Source: Desulfobulbaceae bacterium
Lineage (GTDB): Bacteria; Desulfobacterota; Desulfobulbia; Desulfobulbales; Desulfobulbaceae
DNA: 38,021 bases
Direction: 5' to 3'
NCBI GenBank assembly: GCA_026987195.1
Contig: JALSNC010000152.1
Span: forward strand, 1 to 38,021
Positions within the stretch are counted from its first letter, which is position 1, and each line of letters begins with the position of its first letter. This document shows, in pieces, positions 8,118-15,688 of the stretch. Under the pieces are notes generated by a model that ran no database searches, was not told the DNA's origin, and worked only from the letters and a program-made list of their open reading frames with translations. The translations under genes were made by a program, and so were the position numbers.

Positions 8118-9908
8118 ATGACCACTCCACCCCGAAAGATCATCGCCGCCCTGGTGGTGATACCTTTTGCCATTCTCCTGGCCGGATATCTTCTCTTCCG
8201 GGAACAGGGAACGAAGCGGCCCGGGCAGCTGCCGGTCACCACGGCGGGCTACGTGGAAATGTGCCTGTTCTGCCACACCACGGAAAAGCTCGACCGGGCC
8301 CATGACAGCAGTGTCCTTGGCTGTTCGCCCTGCCACCTGGGGGATGCCATGGCCGTGGACAAGGAAAAGGCCCACGCCGGCATGGTGCTCAACCCCGGCG
8401 ACCTGCGGGTGGTGGACAGGACCTGCGGCGTGGAGGGCTGTCATCCGGCGGACGTGCACAAGGTGAAGAACTCGCTCATGGCCACCAACCGGGGGATCCT
8501 CTCCACCCTGCTCTATTACTGGGGGGAGCGGGAGACCCAGGACAGTGACCTGACGGTGGAAAAGCTCATGGCCAGCGGCGAGACCTCCCTGGCCCTGGAT
8601 TATTTCCGCAAGCTCTGCGCCACCTGCCATCTCTGGAAACAGAAGAACGACCTGCCGCAGGCCCCGGCTTTTTTCAATGAAAAAGGCGGAGGCTGCACGG
8701 CCTGCCACCATGTCCTGCCGGACGAGGGCCGCGCAGATGCCGGGCAACTCTTCAGCGACGGGGAGGATGAGCAGCCGGCAGCGGAAACGGACGAAAAGAA
8801 GAAAAAGAAACCCCACCCCCTGATCATCAAAAAAGTGCCGGAGAAAAACTGCATCCGCTGCCACAACCGCTCCGGACGCATCGGCCTCTCCTATACCGGG
8901 ATCTTCGAGTCCGAGGGCTACGGCACCCCCTACGAGAGGGGGCGGCTCTCTTCGCAGCGTCTGCCCGGTGACCGGTTCTACCTGAAGATCGCCGAGGATG
9001 TCCACCATCGCAAGGGAATGAGCTGTATCGACTGCCACACCCGGGACGAGATCATGGGCGACGGCACCTCCTATGCCCATTACGAGGATCAGCTCGAGAT
9101 CTCCTGCACGGTCTGTCATGCCGATCCGCCGGCAAAGACCCGTAAGGGGCACGAGATGACCAACATCACCAGGAAGGGGGACGGCTATGTCCTGACTGGT
9201 CGTCTTGACGGCAAGGCCCACCCGGTGCGGCCACCGAAAAAGGAGGTCTGTCTCTACCCGGGGCACCGGCGCATCGCCTGCGATGCCTGTCATTCGACCT
9301 GGGTGCCCCAGTGTTACGGCTGCCATGCCAAGCGCGACGCCTCCGAGACCCATCTCGACAAGCTGACCCTGGAGGAAACACCGGGCTGGTGGGAGGAGGG
9401 GAGGTCCTACATCCGCTACGAGCGCCCCATGCTCGCGGTCTGGGGTGAACGGGTGGTGATCGTCACCCCCGGCTGCCAGGACGTTGTCACCCTGGTGAAC
9501 AAGGAAGGAGAGGTGGAAGGCGGTTTCAACCGCTTCACCATGGCGGCCATCAGCCCCCACACCACCCAGGCCGGTGGCAGGAGCTGTCAGGACTGTCATG
9601 CCTCACCAAAGACCGTGGGCCTGGGAGAGGGAACCGTGGTACGCCGGGATGGCAAATGGAGCTTTGTGCCGGTGGGTCGGGGCGTGGATACCCTGGAGGG
9701 CAGGACCGTGCCCATGGACGCCTTTGTCACCATCGACGGCAAACCGCTCCAGCATGGTTCCCGCAGGGATCTGCGGCCGTTCAACAGGGAGGAACTGGAG
9801 CGTATCCTGCGCGTCGGCCTCTGTCTGCAGTGCCATACCGACTACAATGATCCGGCCTACAGGGACTATGATCCCGGCCGGCCCTGCCCGGTGTACGAGG
9901 AGCCGTGA
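8118..9908 (+). CDS. Membrane-anchored multiheme cytochrome c (11 CXXCH + 1 CX4CH)
   Basis: Encodes a 596-residue extracytoplasmic electron carrier. An N-terminal hydrophobic segment (about residues 8-27) without an evident cleavage site suggests a signal anchor. Eleven CXXCH heme sites are present, starting at Cys49, 69, 167, 193, 245, 303, 330, 388, 399, 490 and 569. A twelfth, variant site with four spacer residues, CGVEGCH, is at 103-109. An acidic and lysine-rich linker (about 213-232) separates the first five sites from the rest. I do not recognise a named family; it could serve periplasmic electron transfer in sulfur, metal or direct extracellular respiration. The ATG at 8118 precedes the anchor directly, though its ribosome binding site is weak. 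No partner genes flank it, so its redox partners cannot be inferred. Confidence 0.9.
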   Translation: MTTPPRKIIAALVVIPFAILLAGYLLFREQGTKRPGQLPVTTAGYVEMCLFCHTTEKLDRAHDSSVLGCSPCHLGDAMAVDKEKAHAGMVLNPGDLRVVDRTCGVEGCHPADVHKVKNSLMATNRGILSTLLYYWGERETQDSDLTVEKLMASGETSLALDYFRKLCATCHLWKQKNDLPQAPAFFNEKGGGCTACHHVLPDEGRADAGQLFSDGEDEQPAAETDEKKKKKPHPLIIKKVPEKNCIRCHNRSGRIGLSYTGIFESEGYGTPYERGRLSSQRLPGDRFYLKIAEDVHHRKGMSCIDCHTRDEIMGDGTSYAHYEDQLEISCTVCHADPPAKTRKGHEMTNITRKGDGYVLTGRLDGKAHPVRPPKKEVCLYPGHRRIACDACHSTWVPQCYGCHAKRDASETHLDKLTLEETPGWWEEGRSYIRYERPMLAVWGERVVIVTPGCQDVVTLVNKEGEVEGGFNRFTMAAISPHTTQAGGRSCQDCHASPKTVGLGEGTVVRRDGKWSFVPVGRGVDTLEGRTVPMDAFVTIDGKPLQHGSRRDLRPFNREELERILRVGLCLQCHTDYNDPAYRDYDPGRPCPVYEEP

Positions 9909-10024
9909 GCGCTTACCTGCAGATTGGTGTTGAATAATTGCCGGGATTGCGCTACAGCAGACCGGACCGGTGTTACTGATGACACTATCCAGTCTTTTCC
10001 CTGACCAACAACGAGGAAGCAGCC

Positions 10025-11233
10025 ATGGCTCACGAGAAGATCACCCTTGCAGACCGGGTCCTTCAGGTCCCGCCCTCTCCCACCCTGGCGGTGAACGCCA
10101 AGGCAAAGGCGCTCAAGGCGGCCGGTGCAGATATCCTGAATTTCAGTGTCGGCGAGCCCGATTTCGACACCCCGGCCCATGTCCGCGAGGCGGGCAAGAA
10201 GGCCATTGACGACGGCCATACCCGCTACACCGCGGTCCCCGGCATTCCGGAGCTGCGGCAGGCGGTCTGCGACCGGTTCCGCGAGGACCACGGCTGGGAG
10301 TATACCCCGGACCAGATCCAGGTCTGCTGCGGCGGCAAGCACGGCCTGTACAATATCTTCCAGGCCATCCTCAATCCCGGTGACGAGGTCCTGGTGCCGG
10401 CACCCTACTGGGTCTCCTATCCGCCCATGGTACAGCTGGCCGGCGGGGTGCCGGTGGAGGTGGGCCTGGACGAGGGCATGGACTTTGATCTCAATCCGGA
10501 GACCCTGGCCGCGGCGGCCACCGACCGGACCCGGGCCATCTTTCTCAACAGCCCCTCCAATCCCACCGGTTCGGTCTTTTCGGAGGCCGCCCTGCGGGCA
10601 GTGGCCGATATGGCACTTGAACGGAACTGGCTGGTGGTGAGCGACGATATCTACGAGACCATCACCTACGGCGACGGGCCGCTGCCGCACATCCTCGACG
10701 TGGAGCCGCGCATGCGGGAGCAGACCATCATCCTCAACGGCGTGTCCAAGTCCTTTGCCATGACCGGCTGGCGGATCGGCTACTGTGCCGGCCCCGAGTA
10801 CATCATCAAGGCCATGAACAAGATCCAGAGCCAGTCCACCTCCAACCCCTGCGCCCCGTCCCAGTATGCGGCCCTGGCCGCCCTCACCGGTCCCCAGGAT
10901 TTTCCCGGCATCATGAAGAAGGCCTTTGTGGAACGGCGTGATTTCTTTGTCCGGGATCTCCGGTCCATCGACGGCGTCACCTGTGTCGATCCCCGGGGCG
11001 CCTTTTACGTGTTTCCCAACTTCTCGGCCTACTATGGCCGTTCGTTCAAGGGCCGCAGGATCGAGGGCTCGGTGGCCATGGCCGACTACTTTCTCGACGA
11101 GGCCAGGGTGGCCAGCGTGCCCGGTGCCGCGTTCGGGGCCGATGATTTTGTCCGCTTCTCCTTTGCCACCTCCATGGAGGTGATCCAGGAGGGCATGGAG
11201 CGGATCAGGACGGCCCTGGCCGCCCTCGAGTAG
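10025..11233 (+). CDS. Class I pyridoxal-phosphate aminotransferase (aspartate aminotransferase type)
   Basis: Encodes a 402-residue cytosolic fold-type I aminotransferase, probably moving the amino group between aspartate (or a similar amino acid) and 2-oxoglutarate. The PLP lysine is Lys242 in NGVSKSFAMTGWRIGY. Other family marks are FSVGEPDFDTP near the N-terminus, a YTAVPGIPELR stretch, NSPSNPTGSV and the C-terminal arginine context VRFSFATS. The ATG at 10025 has GAGGA 7 bp upstream. The pattern is close to AspC subgroup Ib enzymes, but aromatic or prephenate specificity cannot be excluded. Its stop is 4 bp from the stop of the convergent LysR gene, with no terminator between them, so the transcripts may overlap. 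Confidence 0.93.
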   Translation: MAHEKITLADRVLQVPPSPTLAVNAKAKALKAAGADILNFSVGEPDFDTPAHVREAGKKAIDDGHTRYTAVPGIPELRQAVCDRFREDHGWEYTPDQIQVCCGGKHGLYNIFQAILNPGDEVLVPAPYWVSYPPMVQLAGGVPVEVGLDEGMDFDLNPETLAAAATDRTRAIFLNSPSNPTGSVFSEAALRAVADMALERNWLVVSDDIYETITYGDGPLPHILDVEPRMREQTIILNGVSKSFAMTGWRIGYCAGPEYIIKAMNKIQSQSTSNPCAPSQYAALAALTGPQDFPGIMKKAFVERRDFFVRDLRSIDGVTCVDPRGAFYVFPNFSAYYGRSFKGRRIEGSVAMADYFLDEARVASVPGAAFGADDFVRFSFATSMEVIQEGMERIRTALAALE

Positions 11234-11237
11234 CAGG

Positions 11238-12224
11238 TCAGGACTGTTCGGCCTGTTCCTTTTCCGCGTTGTACTGGGCCAGGAGTGTCTGCAGCTTCCA
11301 CGGCGAGGAGAGGCACTCCCGGCCCAGGCCGCACTCCGTTATCACCTCGCAGAAACTCAGGAATTCGTCCATCAGCCGGGTGGTGACCTTTTCCCGGTGC
11401 TTGATGATGCGCAGCTGTCGCTGCATGTTGATGCCCTCGATGGGCAGGCTCTTGAGCCATCCCTGTTCCGTTTCCCGGCAGACGGTCAGCACCGAGAGGC
11501 AGGCCGCGCCAACCCCGGATTCCACCGCCTTCTTGATGGCCTCGGTGTGCCCCATCTTGGTGACCACCTTGAGCAGCGAGGCATGCCGGCCCAGTTTTTT
11601 CCTGAAGATCTCCGCTGTTCCCGATCCCTCCTCCCGCATGACCCAGGTGGTCTCCTTGAGATCGTCAGGGACACGGAACACTGACTGTCTGGCCAGCCTG
11701 TGGGTGGGATGGACGATGATCGCCAGCTCATCCTCGAACCAGGGAACGGCCCGCACCGTATCCACACTGATTCCGCCCTCCACGAATCCCAGGTCGGCCT
11801 CGCCGCTGGAGACGAGCTGTTCCGCCCGCCGGGTGTTGGAAACCAGCATGTTGATGTGGGCCTCCGGGTGAAGACGCATGAAGGCGCCCACCAGGTAGGG
11901 AAGCACATAGTTGCCGATGGTGGAGGAGGCGACGATCTCCAGCGATCCGGCCACCACGTCCCGCTGCTCGGTGAGCATGGCCTCCACGTTGCCCACCTGG
12001 TAGAGGATCTCCTTGGAGAGCGGCAGCAGGTAACGGCCCCGGTCGTTGAGCAACAGGCTGCGGCCGTGGCGGTCAAAGAGCGGACCGCCCAGCTGGTTCT
12101 CCAGCTCTCCCAGGGCCATGCTGACCGCGGACTGGGTGAGAAAGAGTTTTTTGCTGGCCCGGGTGACCTGCTGGGTCTCTGCGACTGCGATGAATATTTC
12201 CAGTTGTCTCAGTGTGATAGCCAT
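11238..12224 (-). CDS. LysR-family transcriptional regulator
   Basis: Encodes a 328-residue DNA-binding regulator. The N-terminal winged helix-turn-helix is typical: ITLRQLEIFIAVAETQQVTR, then LTQSAVSMALGELENQLG, followed by the LFDRHGR wing. A two-lobed effector-binding domain begins at about residue 90 and includes the usual EDELAIIVHPTHRLA-type stretch. The ligand is unknown; CysB- or CbbR-like sensing is possible but not shown. The ATG at 12224 has AAGGAG 12 bp upstream, longer than ideal, but the HTH begins at the right distance. It lies tail to tail with the aminotransferase, so regulation of that gene is not implied by position. On the other side it diverges from the nuo operon across about 720 bp. 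Confidence 0.93.
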   Translation of the reverse strand: MAITLRQLEIFIAVAETQQVTRASKKLFLTQSAVSMALGELENQLGGPLFDRHGRSLLLNDRGRYLLPLSKEILYQVGNVEAMLTEQRDVVAGSLEIVASSTIGNYVLPYLVGAFMRLHPEAHINMLVSNTRRAEQLVSSGEADLGFVEGGISVDTVRAVPWFEDELAIIVHPTHRLARQSVFRVPDDLKETTWVMREEGSGTAEIFRKKLGRHASLLKVVTKMGHTEAIKKAVESGVGAACLSVLTVCRETEQGWLKSLPIEGINMQRQLRIIKHREKVTTRLMDEFLSFCEVITECGLGRECLSSPWKLQTLLAQYNAEKEQAEQS

Positions 12225-12254
12225 CTGGTTGTGGTTCTCCTTTTGTCAGAAAAT

Positions 12255-12296
12255 CAGGTGCCAGGTGCCAGGTTCCAGGTGCCAGGGGGCAGGAGT
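12255..12296 (+). repeat. Tandem repeat, 7-bp unit CAGGTGC, six units
   Basis: Six consecutive heptamers run from 12255: CAGGTGC twice, CAGGTTC, CAGGTGC, CAGGGGG and CAGGAGT. The last two units are degenerate. The array starts about 12 bp upstream of the lysR ribosome binding site, so a change in copy number could affect the lysR promoter or leader. Confidence 0.85.
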
Positions 12297-12427
12297 CCTG
12301 GCTCTTGACGATGAGGCGGCCTGCGGGGGTGCATACCGGCCGTGATCATCCACCTCTGGTGCCCGCTGAATTTTCACGAAAATTCAAAAAATACCACTGT
12401 GCGGCTAACGCAGGCAGGTAATTATCC

Positions 12428-12480
12428 GTATTCGTTCACCGCTATCGGCAATCCCCTGAAAATACCGATACTTTGGGTAA
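12428..12480 (-). repeat. Interspersed repeat family A, copy 4 (inverted)
   Basis: The reverse complement reads GGTATTTTCAGGGGATTGCC then GATAGCGGTGAACG, almost identical to the copy at 121-172, including the GTATCGGT block to its left. It lies in the lysR-nuoA gap. Confidence 0.75.
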
Positions 12481-12523
12481 ACGTTCAGCAGTGCGCCGGC
12501 TCTGCGTGATCGTGGCTGGCCGG

Positions 12524-12563
12524 CAGGTAAGCGAAGACTCGGTGCGGCCCTGTGCGCGCTTAC
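12524..12563 (+). repeat. Interspersed repeat family B, short degenerate copy
   Basis: CAGGTAAGCGAAGACTCGGT followed by GCGGCCCTGTGCGCGCTTAC resembles the segment of the family B copy that begins CAGGTAAGCGTAGACTCCG (near 7960-8004). Only about 40 bp are retained. Confidence 0.5.
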
Positions 12564-12706
12564 TGATAATCTGGTCCCAGCCATGCCGGTCCATCAGAAA
12601 ATTTTGTGGTACCTATCAGAATTTCGCCATTGTTCTGCTGCAGAGTACCATGTACTGTGAAACGGTCAATTTATTTCCCGGCAGGGGCCGTATTGCGTCG
12701 ACCAGG

Positions 12707-12730
12707 AAAAATGAATGAAGGTTCATTTTT
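12707..12730. promoter_or_regulatory. AT-rich dyad (candidate operator) upstream of the nuo promoter
   Basis: A perfect 9-bp inverted repeat, AAAAATGAA (12707-12715) and TTCATTTTT (12722-12730), is separated by TGAAGG. It ends 2 bp before a TTGACA. The TGAATGAAGGTTCATT core resembles TetR-type operators; the protein that might bind it is not identifiable. It could also act as a weak terminator for rightward transcripts. Confidence 0.45.
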
Positions 12731-12732
12731 TG

Positions 12733-12762
12733 TTGACAAGTACCCGCCTGCTTAAGTAGTGT
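12733..12762 (+). promoter_or_regulatory. Candidate sigma70-type promoter of the nuo operon
   Basis: A consensus -35 TTGACA (12733-12738) is followed after 18 bp by TAGTGT (12757-12762), a poor -10 match. It is the best -35 hexamer in the gap and would leave a leader of about 175 nt before nuoA. The -10 weakness keeps confidence low. Confidence 0.35.
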
Positions 12763-12887
12763 GCACAACAAATCCTGATACGTTTCATCATTTGGGTTTA
12801 TGTTGCGGCGGTCAATGCCTGACGCAAGCCACTGATCAATCGCGACCGGTGCAGGGTTTCCATGGCCCGGTCATGACAGACGATGAA

Positions 12888-12920
12888 GATCATCCGGACG
12901 GCAGCCTTTCCCGGATGATC
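12888..12920 (+). promoter_or_regulatory. Perfect 10-bp hairpin in the nuoA leader
   Basis: GATCATCCGG (12888-12897) and CCGGATGATC (12911-12920) form a perfect inverted repeat with a 13-nt loop. It ends 12 bp before the nuoA Shine-Dalgarno (GGAG, 12933-12936). No T-run follows, so it is not a typical terminator. An mRNA-stabilising or protein-binding hairpin, or a DNA operator, are both possible. Confidence 0.6.
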
Positions 12921-12943
12921 GCACGGTACAACGGAGAGACACG

Positions 12944-13351
12944 ATGGATCAGCAGATTCTGACCAACATCATCTACGTTACCATCTTCCTCATCGGTGCC
13001 CTCCTGTTCGGCATTGGCCCCATCATCATCGTCAAACTCCTCAGCCCGTCCTCCCACACGCGTAACGTAACGGACAAGACCCGCCAGTTCATCGAATGCG
13101 GCATGGCGCCCATCGGCAGTGCCTGGATCCGCTTCGGCATCATCTATTACCTGTATGCCCTGATCTTTCTGGCCTTTGATGTTGATGTCCTGTTTCTCTT
13201 TCCGGTGGCTGTCGCCTACAACAGCCCCCAATTCGTGGTCCGCGATTTTGTCGAGGTGCTGATCTTTGTCGGCATCCTGTCGCTGGCCGTAGTCTACGCC
13301 TGGGTGAAAGGAGTCTTCAAGTGGGAACCGAAAAAGTACCTTCATCAATAG
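12944..13351 (+). CDS. nuoA: NADH-quinone oxidoreductase subunit A
   Basis: Encodes a 135-residue inner-membrane subunit of complex I with three hydrophobic helices. The family signature is visible between helices 1 and 2, where the loop passes near the quinone site: a ...YECG-type stretch appears here as [20 protein letters not shown], and then the acidic helix [18 protein letters not shown]. The ATG at 12944 has GGAG 7 bp upstream. It is the first gene of the long nuo operon, and its last 31 bp overlap the start of nuoB, indicating coupled translation. Confidence 0.96.
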   Translation: MDQQILTNIIYVTIFLIGALLFGIGPIIIVKLLSPSSHTRNVTDKTRQFIECGMAPIGSAWIRFGIIYYLYALIFLAFDVDVLFLFPVAVAYNSPQFVVRDFVEVLIFVGILSLAVVYAWVKGVFKWEPKKYLHQ

Positions 13352-13830
13352 TTCATTTTGCCGAACTCGACAAGCTGCTCAATCTCTGTCGTGCCAATTC
13401 GCTCTGGCCGATGACCTTCGGCCTGGCCTGCTGTGCCATCGAGATGATGTGTACCGGCGGTTCCAGGTTTGATATCTCCCGTTTCGGCGCCGAGGTTTTC
13501 CGGCCCTCGCCAAGGCAGTCGGATGTCATGATCGTCGCCGGCACCATCACCAGAAAGATGGAACCCGGCGTCAAGACCCTCTATGACCAGATGCCCGAGC
13601 CCAAGTGGGTGATCGCCATGGGCAACTGCGCCATCTCCGGCGGACCGTTCAAGTTCAAGGGAAATTACAACGTGGTGGAGGGCGCGGACCAGTTCCTGCC
13701 CGTGGATGTCTATATCCCCGGTTGTCCGCCCCGGCCCGAGGCCCTGCTCGAGGGGATCATGACCCTGGAGGAGAAGATCACCGGCAAGCGCCGCTGGCCG
13801 CGCCGGCAGCCCGGCCAGGTCACGGGATAA
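13321..13830 (+). CDS. nuoB: NADH-quinone oxidoreductase subunit B (cluster N2)
   Basis: Encodes a 169-residue peripheral-arm subunit that carries the terminal 4Fe-4S cluster N2, which reduces the quinone. The four ligands are visible: Cys37-Cys38 (LACCAIEMM), Cys103 (GNCAISGG) and Cys135 ([10 protein letters not shown]). The distance between the last two is 32 residues, against 29 in E. coli NuoB, because of a short insertion in the [15 protein letters not shown] loop. The GTG start at 13321 is chosen because AAAGGAG lies 7 bp upstream and the conserved domain begins soon after; it overlaps the end of nuoA. All catalytic features are intact. Confidence 0.97.
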   Translation: MGTEKVPSSIVHFAELDKLLNLCRANSLWPMTFGLACCAIEMMCTGGSRFDISRFGAEVFRPSPRQSDVMIVAGTITRKMEPGVKTLYDQMPEPKWVIAMGNCAISGGPFKFKGNYNVVEGADQFLPVDVYIPGCPPRPEALLEGIMTLEEKITGKRRWPRRQPGQVTG

Positions 13831-13906
13831 CCCTGATCGTCCGGCCGTCCTGGTGCTGCAGGGCCGGGCGGGGCGGAAGATCGTCACAGAACAGCGGGAT
13901 GGATTG

Positions 13907-14554
13907 ATGAGTATTGTAGAAGAGACCAGGAAAGCACTGTTGCAGCTTTTTCCCGAACAGGCCGCCGCCGAGGCAGAGGCGGAGGCCGCAGCCGATGCCG
14001 AGGCCGCAGCCGGAGCAGAGGCTGATACCGATGCCACGGCTGAAGATACGGCATCAACGGAGGAAGCAGGGGAGGCCGCCGGGGGTGAGGAGACGGCGGC
14101 CGAGCCTGCCGCACCTGCGAAGGAGGAAGAACCGGCCGAGGAGGGGCCGCGGGAAAACGGGGTGCTGGTGACCGACCATGCTGCCAGGGGGACACATCTT
14201 GACGTGCTCTGCGATCCGGAACAGGTCGTGGAGGCCGCCGGGATCATGGACGAGGCAGGCTTTTTCCTGGAGGCGATCACCGGCGTGGACTGGATCAAGG
14301 AGGACCGGATGGAGGTGATCTACGATTACAACCAGACCGGACCGGATCCATGCCGGGTCGTCGTCAGGACGTTCATCCCCCGTGCCAACCCGGAGATCCC
14401 GACCATCTCGGAGATCCATCCGGGTGCCAACTGGCACGAGCGGGAGACCCATGATTTCTTTGGTATCAAGTTCCAGGGGCATCCTTACCTGGAGCCGCTT
14501 CTTCTTCCTGAAGACGCGGATTTCCACCCTCTCTTAAAGGACTTCACGCCATGA
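13907..14554 (+). CDS. nuoC: NADH-quinone oxidoreductase subunit C with Ala/Glu-rich N-terminal extension
   Basis: Encodes a 215-residue peripheral subunit of complex I (30-kDa type). The C-terminal half has the family signature, HERETHDFFGIKFQGHPYLE followed by PLLLPED, and an earlier ITGVDW. Residues about 16-83 are unlike ordinary NuoC: a low-complexity stretch almost entirely of Ala, Glu, Gly, Asp, Thr and Pro. The ATG at 13907 starts MSIVEETRKALLQLFPEQ; GGGA lies 7 bp upstream, and an upstream in-frame ATG at 13853 would add only an unconserved tail. The gene begins 76 bp after nuoB and its stop overlaps the nuoD start as ATGA. NuoC and NuoD are separate here, not fused as in E. coli. 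Confidence 0.94.
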   Translation: MSIVEETRKALLQLFPEQAAAEAEAEAAADAEAAAGAEADTDATAEDTASTEEAGEAAGGEETAAEPAAPAKEEEPAEEGPRENGVLVTDHAARGTHLDVLCDPEQVVEAAGIMDEAGFFLEAITGVDWIKEDRMEVIYDYNQTGPDPCRVVVRTFIPRANPEIPTISEIHPGANWHERETHDFFGIKFQGHPYLEPLLLPEDADFHPLLKDFTP

Positions 14555-15672
14555 CCGTCCCGATTCAATGCAGACCCGACGAGGTCTTTGTTCTCAATCT
14601 CGGTCCCCAGCATCCCGCGACCCATGGTGTCCTGCGGGTCAAACTGACCATGGATGGCGAGTACATCGTCAAGGCCGAGCCGGTGCTCGGTTACATCCAC
14701 CGCATGCACGAGAAGATGGCCGAGGCGGGCAGCTTTGCCCAGTTCATGCCCAACACCGCCCGCATGGACTACCTGCATGCCCTTGCCTACAACCACGGCT
14801 ACGTGCTGGCCGTGGAGCGGGCCGCCGGCATCGAGGTGCCGGAGCGGGCCGAGTATATCCGCGTCATCACCGTCGAGCTGAACCGGCTCTCCAGCCACCT
14901 GCTCTGGTGGGCGGCCTTTCTGCTTGATCTCGGCGGCTTTACCCCGCTGCTCTATGCCTTTGATGACCGTGAACGGATCCTCGATCTGCTGGAGCGGATC
15001 ACCGGTTCCCGGCTCACCTACTGCTACTTCCGGTTCGGCGGCGTCTACAATGACATCGACGATGAATTCATCGCCGGAACCCGTGACTTCATCAAGCGGC
15101 TCCGCTCCCGGCTGCCGCGCATGTACCACGACCTGGTCACCCACAACATCATCCTGATCAAGCGGCTGAAGGACATCGGCTTCATCACCCCGGAGCAGTG
15201 CCGCAAGTACGGCGCCACCGGCCCGGTGGCCCGCGGTTCCGGCATCAACTACGACGTGCGCAAGAACGAGCCCTACTCGGTCTATCCCGAGTTCGATTTT
15301 GATGTCCCGGTCTACACCGAGTGCGACTCCATGGCCCGCTACATGGTACGCATGGACGAGATCGAGCAGTCCTTGCGGATCATCGAACAGGCCCTGGACA
15401 AGCTGCCCGACGGTCCGGTCAAGGCCAAGAAGGTGCCCAAGATCCTCAAACCGGCGGCCGGTGACTACTACGCCGCCGTGGAGGCGGCTCGCGGCGCCTT
15501 CGGCTGCCGCCTGGTCTGCGACGGCGGCAAGTCCGCCTACCGCCTCAAGCTGCGCTCGCCCACGTTCTCCAACCTGAGCCTGTTCGGCGAGGTCGCCGAG
15601 GGCATGCTCCTGGCCGATGCCCTGGCCTTCATGGGCAGCCTGGACCTGGTCATTCCCGAGATCGATCGCTAG
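14551..15672 (+). CDS. nuoD: NADH-quinone oxidoreductase subunit D (49-kDa)
   Basis: Encodes a 373-residue peripheral subunit that forms the quinone-reduction pocket together with NuoB. The quinone-site loop LNLGPQHPATHGVLRVKL, the MDYLHALAYNHGY helix with the expected tyrosine, and the C-terminal IPEIDR end typical of the family are all visible. The protein is homologous to the large subunit of NiFe hydrogenases but lacks the metal-binding cysteine pairs, as expected for complex I. The ATG at 14551 overlaps the nuoC stop by 4 bp (ATGA), so translation is probably coupled. NuoH follows 16 bp later, without the nuoE, nuoF and nuoG genes that many bacteria place here. Confidence 0.97.
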   Translation: MTVPIQCRPDEVFVLNLGPQHPATHGVLRVKLTMDGEYIVKAEPVLGYIHRMHEKMAEAGSFAQFMPNTARMDYLHALAYNHGYVLAVERAAGIEVPERAEYIRVITVELNRLSSHLLWWAAFLLDLGGFTPLLYAFDDRERILDLLERITGSRLTYCYFRFGGVYNDIDDEFIAGTRDFIKRLRSRLPRMYHDLVTHNIILIKRLKDIGFITPEQCRKYGATGPVARGSGINYDVRKNEPYSVYPEFDFDVPVYTECDSMARYMVRMDEIEQSLRIIEQALDKLPDGPVKAKKVPKILKPAAGDYYAAVEAARGAFGCRLVCDGGKSAYRLKLRSPTFSNLSLFGEVAEGMLLADALAFMGSLDLVIPEIDR

Positions 15673-15688
15673 GGGGAAAGGAATAATT

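Larger units (their letters stand above)
12225..12943. other. 719-bp non-coding region between lysR and nuoA
   Basis: No gene is supported here. The region holds, in order, a 7-bp tandem repeat, an inverted family A repeat, a partial family B repeat, an AT-rich dyad followed by a candidate promoter, and a perfect 10-bp hairpin near the nuoA start. Those elements are listed separately. The length and density of dyads suggest that most nuo control is located here. Confidence 0.6.

Noticed and set aside
11234-11237. Functional link between the aminotransferase and the LysR regulator
   Set aside because: The genes are convergent with a 4-bp gap; LysR regulators usually act on divergently transcribed neighbours, so no regulation is claimed.
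13853-13906. Upstream ATG as the nuoC start
   Set aside because: It adds 18 residues with no conserved features, and the ATG at 13907 has a better-placed GGGA.
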